Below, piece by piece: positions 1-6,442 of a stretch of 64,000 bases of DNA. Location of the stretch: assembly GCA_965217625.1 (NCBI GenBank), contig OZ244557.1, positions 310,001 to 374,000 on the forward strand, in the 5' to 3' direction. Numbering within the stretch: the stretch's first letter is position 1; every line of letters begins with the position of its first letter. The notes below the pieces were generated by a model, which was not told where the DNA came from, did no database searches, and saw only the letters and a program-made list of their open reading frames with translations. Both the position numbers and the translations under genes were made by a program. Origin of the DNA: TK10-74A sp965217625. Lineage in GTDB: Bacteria; Chloroflexota; Dehalococcoidia; Bin125.

Positions 1-361
1 CCGTGTGCGTCAGCGTCAGCTGCGCCCGGCCGGCGCCGTCGTCGCGGAGGCGCACCTCGACCCAGCTCACGTCGCCGCCGAAATCCCACGTCAGCGCGAC
101 GTGGGAGCGTGGCTCGCAGGCCGTGATCACGCCGCCCGCGTTGCCTTCCAACTGGTAGCGGCCGCCCAGCACGAGATCGCCGCTGATCGGCAGGAACCAG
201 CGCGGGATGCGCGCGCCGTTCGTCACGGCGTCCCACAGGTCCGCGCGCGTCGTCGCGTAGCTGCGCGACAGCGTGACTGCGCGCGCCGGTTGTCCATCGC
301 GCTCCAGCGACGATACCGACCGCTCCACCGCGCCCAGGTGCCCCTCGACATCGAAGTCCAT
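1..361 (-). CDS. SRPBCC/AHSA1-like domain protein, C-terminus outside window
   Basis: The gene begins with ATG at 361 and is still open at the left edge, so only about 120 N-terminal residues are visible. Residues 25-70 carry the opening of a START-like/AHSA1 fold: an arginine-containing first strand (TLSRSYATTRADLWDAVT), then RIPRWFLP and a GDLVLGGRYQLEG hairpin, followed by HVALTWDFGG. Proteins of this family are small helix-grip ligand-binding proteins, and many are annotated as Hsp90 ATPase activator 1-like. The ligand cannot be told from sequence. Family membership is from motif layout; the function is not inferred. Confidence 0.75.
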   Translation of the reverse strand, partial: MDFDVEGHLGAVERSVSSLERDGQPARAVTLSRSYATTRADLWDAVTNGARIPRWFLPISGDLVLGGRYQLEGNAGGVITACEPRSHVALTWDFGGDVSWVEVRLRDDGAGRAQLTLTHT

Positions 362-726
362 GGCTGCTCCCTACCGCTCGCGCTGGCCCGTCGCGCGTGC
401 GGGCCGGTCGGTCGCGTCGCCCGGCGACTCCGTCGGCACGCTGCGGCGACGGATCGCCGTCGCACGGCATCATAGAGGGACGCATGGGCTGCGGGCAGGC
501 GGCGCAGCGGCGCTCCGGGGGTCGAATCCCGGCGGGCCGTCCGGCTGGCCGGGCCGCGGACTCCGGGCCAGGCTGGTAGGATACGGAGCCGCATCGACCG
601 ACGCTGACGCGGATGCCGGGCGACGACTGTGAACTACGATTTCACCGAGTCACTCGCCCGTGCGGAGGCGTTATCATGAGGGCAACCAGCGCGATTCGGT
701 ACAAGCGCTACAGGGAGGAGTGGGAA
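362..726. other. Intergenic region with a T-arm-like hairpin
   Basis: I see no convincing gene in this stretch. It contains a hairpin CCGGG-(8 nt)-CCCGG at 515-532 followed by CGGGC, resembling a tRNA T-arm plus acceptor strand. A TAGGAT -10-like hexamer lies at 577-582. A GGGAGGAG ribosome-binding site at 713-720 belongs to the gene that follows. Confidence 0.4.
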
Positions 727-1107
727 GTGGGAGCGACACACGTCACCGTCACCATCCGCAACCCGGCGGAGCCCGAGCGCACATGGGAGGGGCTGTTCCT
801 CGTCGACACCGGGGCGACCGACTGCCTCGTGCCGCGCCGGCATCTGGAGGCGATCGGCCTCAAGCCCCGTAGCGCCAGGACCTACGAACTCGCTGACGGC
901 AGCGAGTTGCGGCTCGACGTCACGGTCGCGGAGGTCGAGTTCATGGGTGAGATCGTCGGCGCGACGGTCATCTTCGGCGAGGACCGCGCCGAGCCGTTGC
1001 TCGGCGTCACGGCGCTGGAGTCGGTCGGCATCGAGGTGGACCCCGTGAACCAGCAGTTGAAGCGCCTGCCCGCGGTCCGGCTCAAGCGCCTCACCGCCGA
1101 CGGCTGA
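727..1107 (+). CDS. Clan AA aspartic protease (retropepsin-like)
   Basis: A protein of about 126 aa with the aspartic protease signature LVDTGATDCLVP near residues 26-37. A second hydrophobic strand ends LLGVTALESVGIEVDP, the usual C-terminal half of single-domain bacterial clan AA proteases, which act as homodimers. I chose the GTG at 727 because GGGAGGAG (713-720) sits six bases upstream and family members start directly before the THVTVTIRNP strand. A longer reading from 613 or 676 is possible but adds unconserved sequence. The next genes form a HicAB module, but no functional link is evident. The substrate is unknown. Confidence 0.7.
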   Translation: MGATHVTVTIRNPAEPERTWEGLFLVDTGATDCLVPRRHLEAIGLKPRSARTYELADGSELRLDVTVAEVEFMGEIVGATVIFGEDRAEPLLGVTALESVGIEVDPVNQQLKRLPAVRLKRLTADG

Positions 1108-1191
1108 CCCCGCCGCGCGCCAGACCCCTCGTCCGGCGCAGCTACCCGCCTTTGCGCCCCGCCCGCCGCCACCCCTGACCCTGCGCACATC

Positions 1192-1220
1192 TTGCACGCA
1201 ACACAAGTGTTGTCTATGAT
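1192..1220 (+). promoter_or_regulatory. hicAB promoter with palindromic operator between -35 and -10
   Basis: TTGCAC (1192-1197) and TATGAT (1215-1220) are separated by exactly 17 bases. A perfect 6+6 inverted repeat, CAACAC-AA-GTGTTG (1199-1212), lies wholly inside that spacer. The -10 ends 8 bases before the hicA ATG, so the transcript is probably leaderless or nearly so. Autorepression by the HicB DNA-binding domain is the expected use of such an operator. Confidence 0.75.
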
Positions 1221-1228
1221 GTGAGACG

Positions 1229-1417
1229 ATGAACGCGGGAGAACTGCGGCGCTGGCTGAAGAAGCGGGGCTGCACCTTTCAGACGCATCAGGGCGGCAGC
1301 GGGCATCTCACCGTCCGGCGCGGGGACCGCACGAGCCAGCTGCCCATGCACGGCGGTCGCAAGGAGTTGGGGCGCGGACTCGTCGCGAAGATCAAGAAGG
1401 ACTTGGGGGTGGACTGA
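1229..1417 (+). CDS. hicA: HicA family toxin (mRNA interferase)
   Basis: A 62-residue protein with the double-stranded RNA-binding-like fold typical of HicA: an N-terminal helix (MNAGELRRWLKKRGC), a strand with GSGHL carrying the catalytic-type histidine at about residue 26, and the C-terminal HGGRKELGRGLVAKIKKDLG. Length matches the family. It is followed by hicB with the stop and start overlapping (TGATG at 1415-1419), so the two are translationally coupled. HicA cleaves mRNA during translation in studied members; activity here is inferred from family. Confidence 0.9.
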   Translation: MNAGELRRWLKKRGCTFQTHQGGSGHLTVRRGDRTSQLPMHGGRKELGRGLVAKIKKDLGVD

Positions 1418-1863
1418 TGCTCGCATACCCGATCGTGCTCGCAGAGGATGACGGCGCCGTGCTCGCGACGTCGCCCGACTTCCCCGAGCTAACCAGCTTC
1501 GGCGACGATCGGGAGGAGGCGCTCGCCCGCGCCGGCGACGCGCTGCAAGAGGCGATCGCGGCGCGCATCCACGACCGCAAGGACATCCCTCCGCCCTCGC
1601 GGGGCCCGACCTGCGCCGTCCTGCCCACGCTCACCGTCATGAAGGTCATGCTGTACCAGTGCATGCGCGAGCAGGGCATCGGCAAGGCGGAACTCGCGCG
1701 CCGGCTGGGCTGGCACATGCCGCAGGTCGATCGCGTCCTCGACGTCCAGCATCGCTCGCGGCTCGACCAGATGGACGCCGCCCTGGCGGCCATGGGCCAG
1801 CAGCTGCACGTCAGCGCCGCGCCCGCATCGGATCCGGTGCTCCCGGCGGCCCGGCGCCGCTAG
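1417..1863 (+). CDS. hicB: HicB family antitoxin with C-terminal HTH
   Basis: A 148-residue antitoxin. Residues 1-60 form the partly degraded RNase-H-like HicB domain (MLAYPIVLAEDDGAVLATSP, then FPELTSFGDDREEALARAGDAL). Residues 75-120 form a helix-turn-helix (MREQGIGKAELARRLGW, then MPQVDRVLD) that would bind the palindrome at 1199-1212. It neutralises HicA by direct binding in known systems. The C-terminal 20 residues are Pro/Ala-rich. The stop codon overlaps the convergent DUF1801 gene by four bases. Confidence 0.88.
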   Translation: MLAYPIVLAEDDGAVLATSPDFPELTSFGDDREEALARAGDALQEAIAARIHDRKDIPPPSRGPTCAVLPTLTVMKVMLYQCMREQGIGKAELARRLGWHMPQVDRVLDVQHRSRLDQMDAALAAMGQQLHVSAAPASDPVLPAARRR

Positions 1864-2315
1864 CCGCCCCTGCGGCCCGACCGCGACGGCCGGTACATCT
1901 CGACGAACTCCGCCACCGGCGTCCGGCCGACGACCTCCCCCACCAGGTCCAGCGGGAGGTCGTCGAGCCTACGGAAGCGCACGCACGACTTACCCATGTC
2001 GAGCCGCTTCCCGGTCGCGCGGTAGCGCTCCGTGAACCACGCCTCGACCGACACATCGCTGTACACGTTGGTCAGGTAGAGCGACATGTAGCGCTTTTGC
2101 GACGCCAGCGCGACGTACATCAACGGCTCGCCGTTATACGTGTCCGCCAGCACGCTCGCCGGCACGATGTACGAGATCATCCCGTATTGCATCGTCTCGA
2201 CGTAGCCGTCGGGCAGGTGGTCCAGGATCACGTCGCGCACGGCGGCGATCGCCTGCCGCCGCTCGTCGCCGAGGCCGGCCAGGTAGTCGGAGACGGTCGT
2301 GGCGTCGCTGTGCAT
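1860..2315 (-). CDS. DUF1801 (YdhG-like) protein
   Basis: About 151 residues starting at ATG 2315. The pattern VSDYLAGLGDERRQAIAAVR, then LPDGYVETMQYGMISYIVP, MYVALASQKRYMSLYL and GKSCVRFRRLDDLPLDLVGE, is the DUF1801 family. Its function is undefined, although distant relatives include iron-chaperone-like frataxin-fold proteins. An upstream in-frame extension to 2438 is proline-rich and unlikely to be translated. It converges on hicB with four bases of overlap. Confidence 0.85.
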   Translation of the reverse strand: MHSDATTVSDYLAGLGDERRQAIAAVRDVILDHLPDGYVETMQYGMISYIVPASVLADTYNGEPLMYVALASQKRYMSLYLTNVYSDVSVEAWFTERYRATGKRLDMGKSCVRFRRLDDLPLDLVGEVVGRTPVAEFVEMYRPSRSGRRGG

Positions 2316-2763
2316 CGTCGGCTCCCTCGGGGCGGGCGTGTCGGTCGGGATTCTTCCAGGCGGTCGGTCGGGGGTCAATGGTGGGGGTGGCGGCAGGGGC
2401 TCCGTCCGTGACTGCGGCCCCCTGATGACGACATCCATCGCCGCTCAGCGCTTGGGCGCACGGTAGAGTGACCCCGTGACGTCGCTCCGACGCGGCGAGC
2501 GTGCCACTCCGAGGATCGAACCCCGGCGCGCGGAGCCCGACCACCACAGGGAGAGCGGGAACCCGGCAATCGGCGGCAGCGTCTTTAACGGCACGGACTG
2601 CCGCTGGACCGAACACCCAGCGGCCCATGACATCCGGCGCCCGCGGGTCGAGGACCGGGCGCTGCAACAGTTTGGGGGGGCGTCCTCCCCGCTCCATCCC
2701 GGAGATCGTGCCGCCGGTCATCAGGATCGGCCCGCGTAGCGGCAAGCAGAAGGGCAAAGGATA
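2316..2763. other. Non-coding stretch with relic promoter and T-arm-like motif
   Basis: I see no supported gene across about 450 bases. It contains a near copy of the higA promoter and start (2447-2480). It also holds a tRNA T-arm-like segment around 2509-2526 (CCGAG, eight-base loop, CCCGG, one mismatch). Both look like remnants left by insertion or deletion of accessory DNA. Confidence 0.5.
2447..2480 (+). repeat. Second copy of the higA promoter/start region
   Basis: AGCGCTTGGG, then TAGAGT, GACCCC and GTGAC aligns with 3449-3481 (AGCGCTTGGG, TACAAT, GACCCC, ATGAC) with one gap and a few substitutions. Here the hexamer is followed by GTG, but the reading frame does not continue as a HigA. 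It is best read as a truncated duplicate of the downstream gene's 5' end. Confidence 0.65.
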
Positions 2764-3375
2764 ATGTGGCCGATGACTGCTAACCGTCCAGCAATGGGAC
2801 TCACGGCCGTATCCGTACGCGTCGTGGGCCTCGCGCTCATGGTGGGTGTCCTCTGGCTCCTGGGGAACACGGGGCAGGCATACGCGTGTAGTTGTGCGGG
2901 ACCTGGCTCTCCTTCCGAAGAGTTGGAGCAGTTCGATGCAGTCTTCACGGGCCGAGTCGTCTCGATCCAACACTCCTTTGACCCCGATGCAGCCCCTTAC
3001 TCCCCTCGGGACCGCACCACGGTGGGCTTCGAGGTCAGCGCCGTGTGGAAGGGTGATGTCCAGGAGACCATGTACGTCACCACGGCGCCGAGCGACGCGA
3101 GTTGTGGGTTTTCCTTCGTCGAGGGAGAGGAGTATATCGTCTACGGCTACGACAGCAGTCGTGCCGACGACGGCTATTCCGTTGGTCTATGCAGCCGGAC
3201 GGCCCTCCTCGGGCAAGCGCAAGCGGACCTCGACGAACTGGGGCAGGGGCATGCGCCTGAGGCCGGAACGGGTGGGCCAGTCCCCGAGCAGCCACAGGTC
3301 GCGACAGTGCGTGGCATATGGGCGATCATGCTGGCGGTTGCCGAGTGGCTGGGCTGGTCGTGTCCGTACGTGTGA
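2764..3375 (+). CDS. Secreted TIMP-like cysteine-rich protein
   Basis: A 203-residue protein with an N-terminal hydrophobic signal segment (about residues 19-42) and likely cleavage just before ACSCAG. The mature start CSCAGPGSPSEELEQFDAVF and the later VWKGDVQ, then SDASCGFSFVEGEEYIVYG and a downstream LCSRT match bacterial proteins with a tissue-inhibitor-of-metalloproteinase (TIMP/netrin) OB-fold. The N-terminal cysteine of the mature protein is the residue that contacts metalloprotease zinc in animal TIMPs. Whether bacterial members inhibit proteases is not established. A hydrophobic C-terminal stretch (about 183-200) may be a membrane or sorting tail. G+C is lower than in neighbouring core genes. 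RBS-like GGGCAAAGG precedes ATG 2764. Confidence 0.7.
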   Translation: MWPMTANRPAMGLTAVSVRVVGLALMVGVLWLLGNTGQAYACSCAGPGSPSEELEQFDAVFTGRVVSIQHSFDPDAAPYSPRDRTTVGFEVSAVWKGDVQETMYVTTAPSDASCGFSFVEGEEYIVYGYDSSRADDGYSVGLCSRTALLGQAQADLDELGQGHAPEAGTGGPVPEQPQVATVRGIWAIMLAVAEWLGWSCPYV

Positions 3376-3448
3376 GGAGTCGGTAGGCCAAGCGTCGTCG
3401 CGGCCGCGCTGTCCCTCACGGCCCCCGAGCGGGACTCCGCCGCCGCCG

Positions 3449-3476
3449 AGCGCTTGGGGCGCGCTACAATGACCCC
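3449..3476 (+). promoter_or_regulatory. higA promoter, probably leaderless
   Basis: TACAAT (3465-3470) is followed by GACCCC and then the ATG at 3477, so transcription would begin at or next to the start codon. No good -35 hexamer is visible. Confidence 0.6.
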
Positions 3477-3767
3477 ATGACCGCCCCCGAGCCGATCCAC
3501 CCCGGCGAACACCTGGCCGAGATACTGCAGGAGCTGGGCATCACCCAGTACCGCCTCGCCAAGACCATGGGCGTGCCCCAGATCCGCGTCCACCAGATCG
3601 TCCACGGCCGCCGCGCCGTCACGGCCGACTCCGCGCTGCGCCTCGGCCTCGCACTGGGCATGACCCCCGACTTCTGGCTCAACCTCCAGCGCATGTACGA
3701 CCTCGATGTCGCGCGCGCCACGACCGACGTCAGCGCCATCCGGCCGCTCGTCGAGACCACCCGCTGA
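3477..3767 (+). CDS. higA: HigA family antitoxin, orphan
   Basis: A 96-residue XRE-type protein. PIHPGEHLAEILQELGITQ opens the HTH, QYRLAKTMGVPQIRVHQIVHGRRAVT contains the recognition helix, and DSALRLGLALGMTPDFWLNLQ is the HigA-specific tail that normally contacts HigB. No HigB-like gene lies directly upstream (a TIMP-like gene is there) or downstream (a methyltransferase), so the antitoxin is an orphan. It may act as a stand-alone regulator or as a relic. It could also control the methyltransferase gene 44 bases downstream; this is inference only. Confidence 0.85.
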   Translation: MTAPEPIHPGEHLAEILQELGITQYRLAKTMGVPQIRVHQIVHGRRAVTADSALRLGLALGMTPDFWLNLQRMYDLDVARATTDVSAIRPLVETTR

Positions 3768-3811
3768 GGCCACACCGCCGACCCCTGGTAGCCTGCGCGA
3801 GGGAGGATCGC

Positions 3812-5251
3812 ATGCCGCCCAACTGGGTCAACCGCACGCTCTGGACGGGCGACAACCTCGACATCCTGCGGGGGATGAACAGCGAGTCCGTCGACCTCAT
3901 CTACCTCGACCCGCCGTTCAACTCGAACCAGGACTACGCCGCCCCTGTGGGCAGCGAAGCGGCTGGGGCGGCCTTTAAGGACACCTGGACGCTCTCCGAC
4001 CTGGACATGGCCTGGATGGGGTTGATCGCGGACGAACAGCCCGCGATCGCACAACTGCTGGAGACGGCGGGACGGACGCACTCGAAGGGGATGCAGTCCT
4101 ACCTCACAATGATGGCCGTGCGGCTATTGGAGATGTGGCGGCTCCTCCGCCCCACGGGGAGCATCTACCTCCACTGCGATCCCACGGCTGGCCACTACCT
4201 CAAGGCCCTGCTGGATGGGGTGTTCGGGCGTCAGCACTTCCGCAACGAGATAGTCTGGAAGCGGACGTTCTCGCACGGCGGCGCGGATGGATGGGGCAGT
4301 GTCCACGATACGCTGCTGTTCTACTCGCGCTCCGAGCGCTGCCGGTGGACCGGGCTGACTCAGGAGTATGACCCGGCCTATCTGGCCGCGAAGTACGGCA
4401 AGGAGGACGACCGCGGCCGGTATCAGGCGATCGTCATGACCGGGCCGGGAACGTCCCAGGGGCCTTCTGGGCAGCCGTGGCAGGGGTATGATCCCACCGC
4501 CGCCGGCCGGCACTGGGCTGTGCCACGCGCAGCGCTCGCAACGCTCCGGCGTGAAGGTATTTCGATTCCTACCGATCTGCACGCCCGACTTGATCTTCTG
4601 TTGAAGCACGGGTTCATATACATCCCGCAGAAGGTCGGTGGTGTACCCCGGTTCAAACGCTATCTCGACGATGAACACGTGCTGCCGGTTCAGGACGTGA
4701 TTACTGATATTCCGCCAATCAACTCGCAAGCGAAGGAACGCGTCGGCTACCCGACGCAGAAGCCCCTGGCGCTCCTGGACCGCATTATCCGGGCGAGCAG
4801 CGATCCCGGTGACATGGTCCTCGACCCGTTCGCGGGCTGCGCGACGGCGTGCGTGGCGGCGGAGGCGCTCGATCGACAGTGGGTCGGCATCGACCTGTCG
4901 GCGAAGGCGGTCGAGCTCGTCAACCGGCGGTTACAGGATGCCATGGGCAGTCTGTTCCACCACCGCTTCGTCACCGCCCGCACCGACATCCCCCGCCGCA
5001 CGGATGTCGACGCGCCCAAGAATTACCGTCAGAACAAGCACATCCTCTACGGCCAGCAAGAGGGACGCTGCGGCGGTTGCCGGACGCATTTCGAGTTCCG
5101 GCACTTGGAGGTAGACCACCTCATCCCGCAGCGCAAGGGCGGCGGGGACCACATCGAGAACCTGCAACTCCTCTGCGCCAGCTGCAACCGCATCAAGGGC
5201 GACCGGCCCCAGGAGTACCTCGTCGCGCGGCTGGCGGAGTTGGCGAGATAG
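3812..5251 (+). CDS. Beta-class DNA methyltransferase fused to an HNH domain
   Basis: A 479-residue fusion. DLIYLDPPFNSNQDY (about residues 29-43) is the DPPF catalytic motif IV and precedes the SAM-binding motif I region VLDPFAGCATACVAAEAL (about 337-354), so this is a beta-class (permuted) amino-methyltransferase acting on adenine N6 or cytosine N4. Residues 408-470 add an HNH module: CGGCRTHFEFRHLEVDHLIP, then GGGDHIENLQLLCASCNRIK, with paired CxxC zinc sites and the DH catalytic pair. The HNH could give cleavage or only DNA binding. No separate restriction gene is adjacent. RBS GAGGGAGGA precedes ATG 3812. A NDT/TIR-like gene converges 16 bases downstream. Confidence 0.88.
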   Translation: MPPNWVNRTLWTGDNLDILRGMNSESVDLIYLDPPFNSNQDYAAPVGSEAAGAAFKDTWTLSDLDMAWMGLIADEQPAIAQLLETAGRTHSKGMQSYLTMMAVRLLEMWRLLRPTGSIYLHCDPTAGHYLKALLDGVFGRQHFRNEIVWKRTFSHGGADGWGSVHDTLLFYSRSERCRWTGLTQEYDPAYLAAKYGKEDDRGRYQAIVMTGPGTSQGPSGQPWQGYDPTAAGRHWAVPRAALATLRREGISIPTDLHARLDLLLKHGFIYIPQKVGGVPRFKRYLDDEHVLPVQDVITDIPPINSQAKERVGYPTQKPLALLDRIIRASSDPGDMVLDPFAGCATACVAAEALDRQWVGIDLSAKAVELVNRRLQDAMGSLFHHRFVTARTDIPRRTDVDAPKNYRQNKHILYGQQEGRCGGCRTHFEFRHLEVDHLIPQRKGGGDHIENLQLLCASCNRIKGDRPQEYLVARLAELAR

Positions 5252-5267
5252 GGCTGTGGAGGCCGCC

Positions 5268-6161
5268 TCAGTCTGCGCTCAGTACGTTAAGAATCGTCTC
5301 CCGCAGTTGCTCTTCAAGGCGCTGTGTCCCTCTTGGCGTGAAATCATAAGTGATACAGCGAATGTGCCTGAGGTCGAACGGCACATCATCTAGTGATTGT
5401 GTGATGAGGATCACATCCTTGCCGACAGTGTGGGCTATTCCGGTCTCGTACAGAACATTCGGGTTCCTGCCGGTTAGTTCTGCGACAACGAGACGTGCCT
5501 CGTTAGTGTATCGCCAAATGTCTTCAATGATAGGCCGGTTGCCGTAGATATCGTCTGCTCGGGAACAAATGAGTCCGCATCCTTGCACAACCGGCTTAAT
5601 GTGGTCCGAGTACACCGCATCGAAATGCTCAGCAAACGGCGATAGAACGAACGCCATTGTGTCGTCCAATGTGAACTCTCGGCCTTGGAAGATAGGGTTC
5701 AGTCTGACAAGTCGTTTGGCCTCCTCCAAGGCTATCGTCTCCTCGCGCACGTGCTCCCGGGCGATCCGATCCGCCGCAGACTGCTGCTCTTCATCGGTCC
5801 CCTCCAGCACAGATCTCTTGAATTGGAATCCAAATGCGTCCTCGAATTCCAATTCCTGCTCGATATGGGGGACCGTGGTCTCTAACCTAGCACGAGAGAT
5901 GTTGGACCAATCGAGAAAGAGCTTTCTGAAGGTTCCGGCAGTCTGCTGTATGGAGAGAATAACAAAGACATCCGCCATGCACACGACGACACAAGAGTGC
6001 AGAGGCTGGCGAAGTCGCACTTGGGATGGTGACAGGCCCTCGGCTCGGGAGATGTCAGTGACCGCTTGATCGACAAGACGGAATAGGCTCTCGATGCTGT
6101 TCTCTAGATCCTCATCGATGGCGGTCCCGTGATCGACGAACCCAAGCTGGTGTAGCGGCAT
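5268..6161 (-). CDS. Protein with nucleoside deoxyribosyltransferase/TIR-like C-terminal domain
   Basis: About 297 residues from ATG 6161, which has AAGAGGA upstream; an ATG at 6242 would add 27 mostly basic residues. The N-terminal two thirds are unrecognised, with alpha-helical, charged stretches around EEQQSAADRIAREHVREETI. The last 120 residues (FVLSPFAEHFDAVYSDHIKP, then RPIIEDIWRYTNEARLVVAE, TGRNPNVLYETGIAHTVGK and DVILITQ) match the Rossmann-like family related to nucleoside 2-deoxyribosyltransferases and TIR domains. This family is common in bacterial defence and signalling proteins. The conserved glutamate in NPNVLYETG would be the catalytic candidate. G+C is clearly lower than the core genome, suggesting transfer. 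A base- or NAD-type glycohydrolase activity is inferred only. Confidence 0.62.
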   Translation of the reverse strand: MPLHQLGFVDHGTAIDEDLENSIESLFRLVDQAVTDISRAEGLSPSQVRLRQPLHSCVVVCMADVFVILSIQQTAGTFRKLFLDWSNISRARLETTVPHIEQELEFEDAFGFQFKRSVLEGTDEEQQSAADRIAREHVREETIALEEAKRLVRLNPIFQGREFTLDDTMAFVLSPFAEHFDAVYSDHIKPVVQGCGLICSRADDIYGNRPIIEDIWRYTNEARLVVAELTGRNPNVLYETGIAHTVGKDVILITQSLDDVPFDLRHIRCITYDFTPRGTQRLEEQLRETILNVLSAD

Positions 6162-6354
6162 CCTGAGCTTGGTCCTCTTCTCCCGCAGGCGTGGGTCGCT
6201 GCGCTTCGGGTGCACGCACCTAGCACTTCGACAAGGTACCACGGCGACCCGCGAAGGTGCCTAAGGCTCCTCCAGTGTGCGCTGCGAGATGTCACAGGCC
6301 ACGGCAGGCATCGCTTCACGACCGAACGGTGATGGCTCGTAGTCAGTGTTGTTC

Positions 6355-6390
6355 GCCCGCCCCGTGTTCCGGGTGCGAGTCCCGGCGGGC
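6355..6390 (+). other. tRNA minihelix-like hairpin
   Basis: GCCCG (6355-6359) pairs with CGGGC (6386-6390) as an acceptor-like stem. Stacked inside it is CCGGG-TGCGAGT-CCCGG (6369-6385), a five-base-pair stem with a seven-base loop close to a tRNA T-arm. No D-arm or anticodon arm fits between the stems. It may be an internally deleted tRNA, an attachment-site remnant or chance in GC-rich DNA. Confidence 0.3.
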
Positions 6391-6405
6391 AGGTCCACTT
6401 CAGAG

Positions 6406-6442
6406 CCCCCCCCCCCCGACGACCCCCCGACCCCCCTACCCC
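6406..6442 (-). promoter_or_regulatory. G-quadruplex motif spanning the gcvPB stop codon
   Basis: On the gcv transcript strand the order is G4-TA-G6-TC-G6-TCGTC-G12. Four G-tracts with loops of 2, 2 and 5 bases meet the standard quadruplex pattern, and the TAG stop of gcvPB lies between the first two tracts. It could stall ribosomes or define the transcript end. Confidence 0.6.

Noticed and set aside
6243..6435. A complete tRNA gene near 6330-6400
   Set aside because: Acceptor and T-arm-like stems can be drawn but there is no room for an anticodon arm between them.
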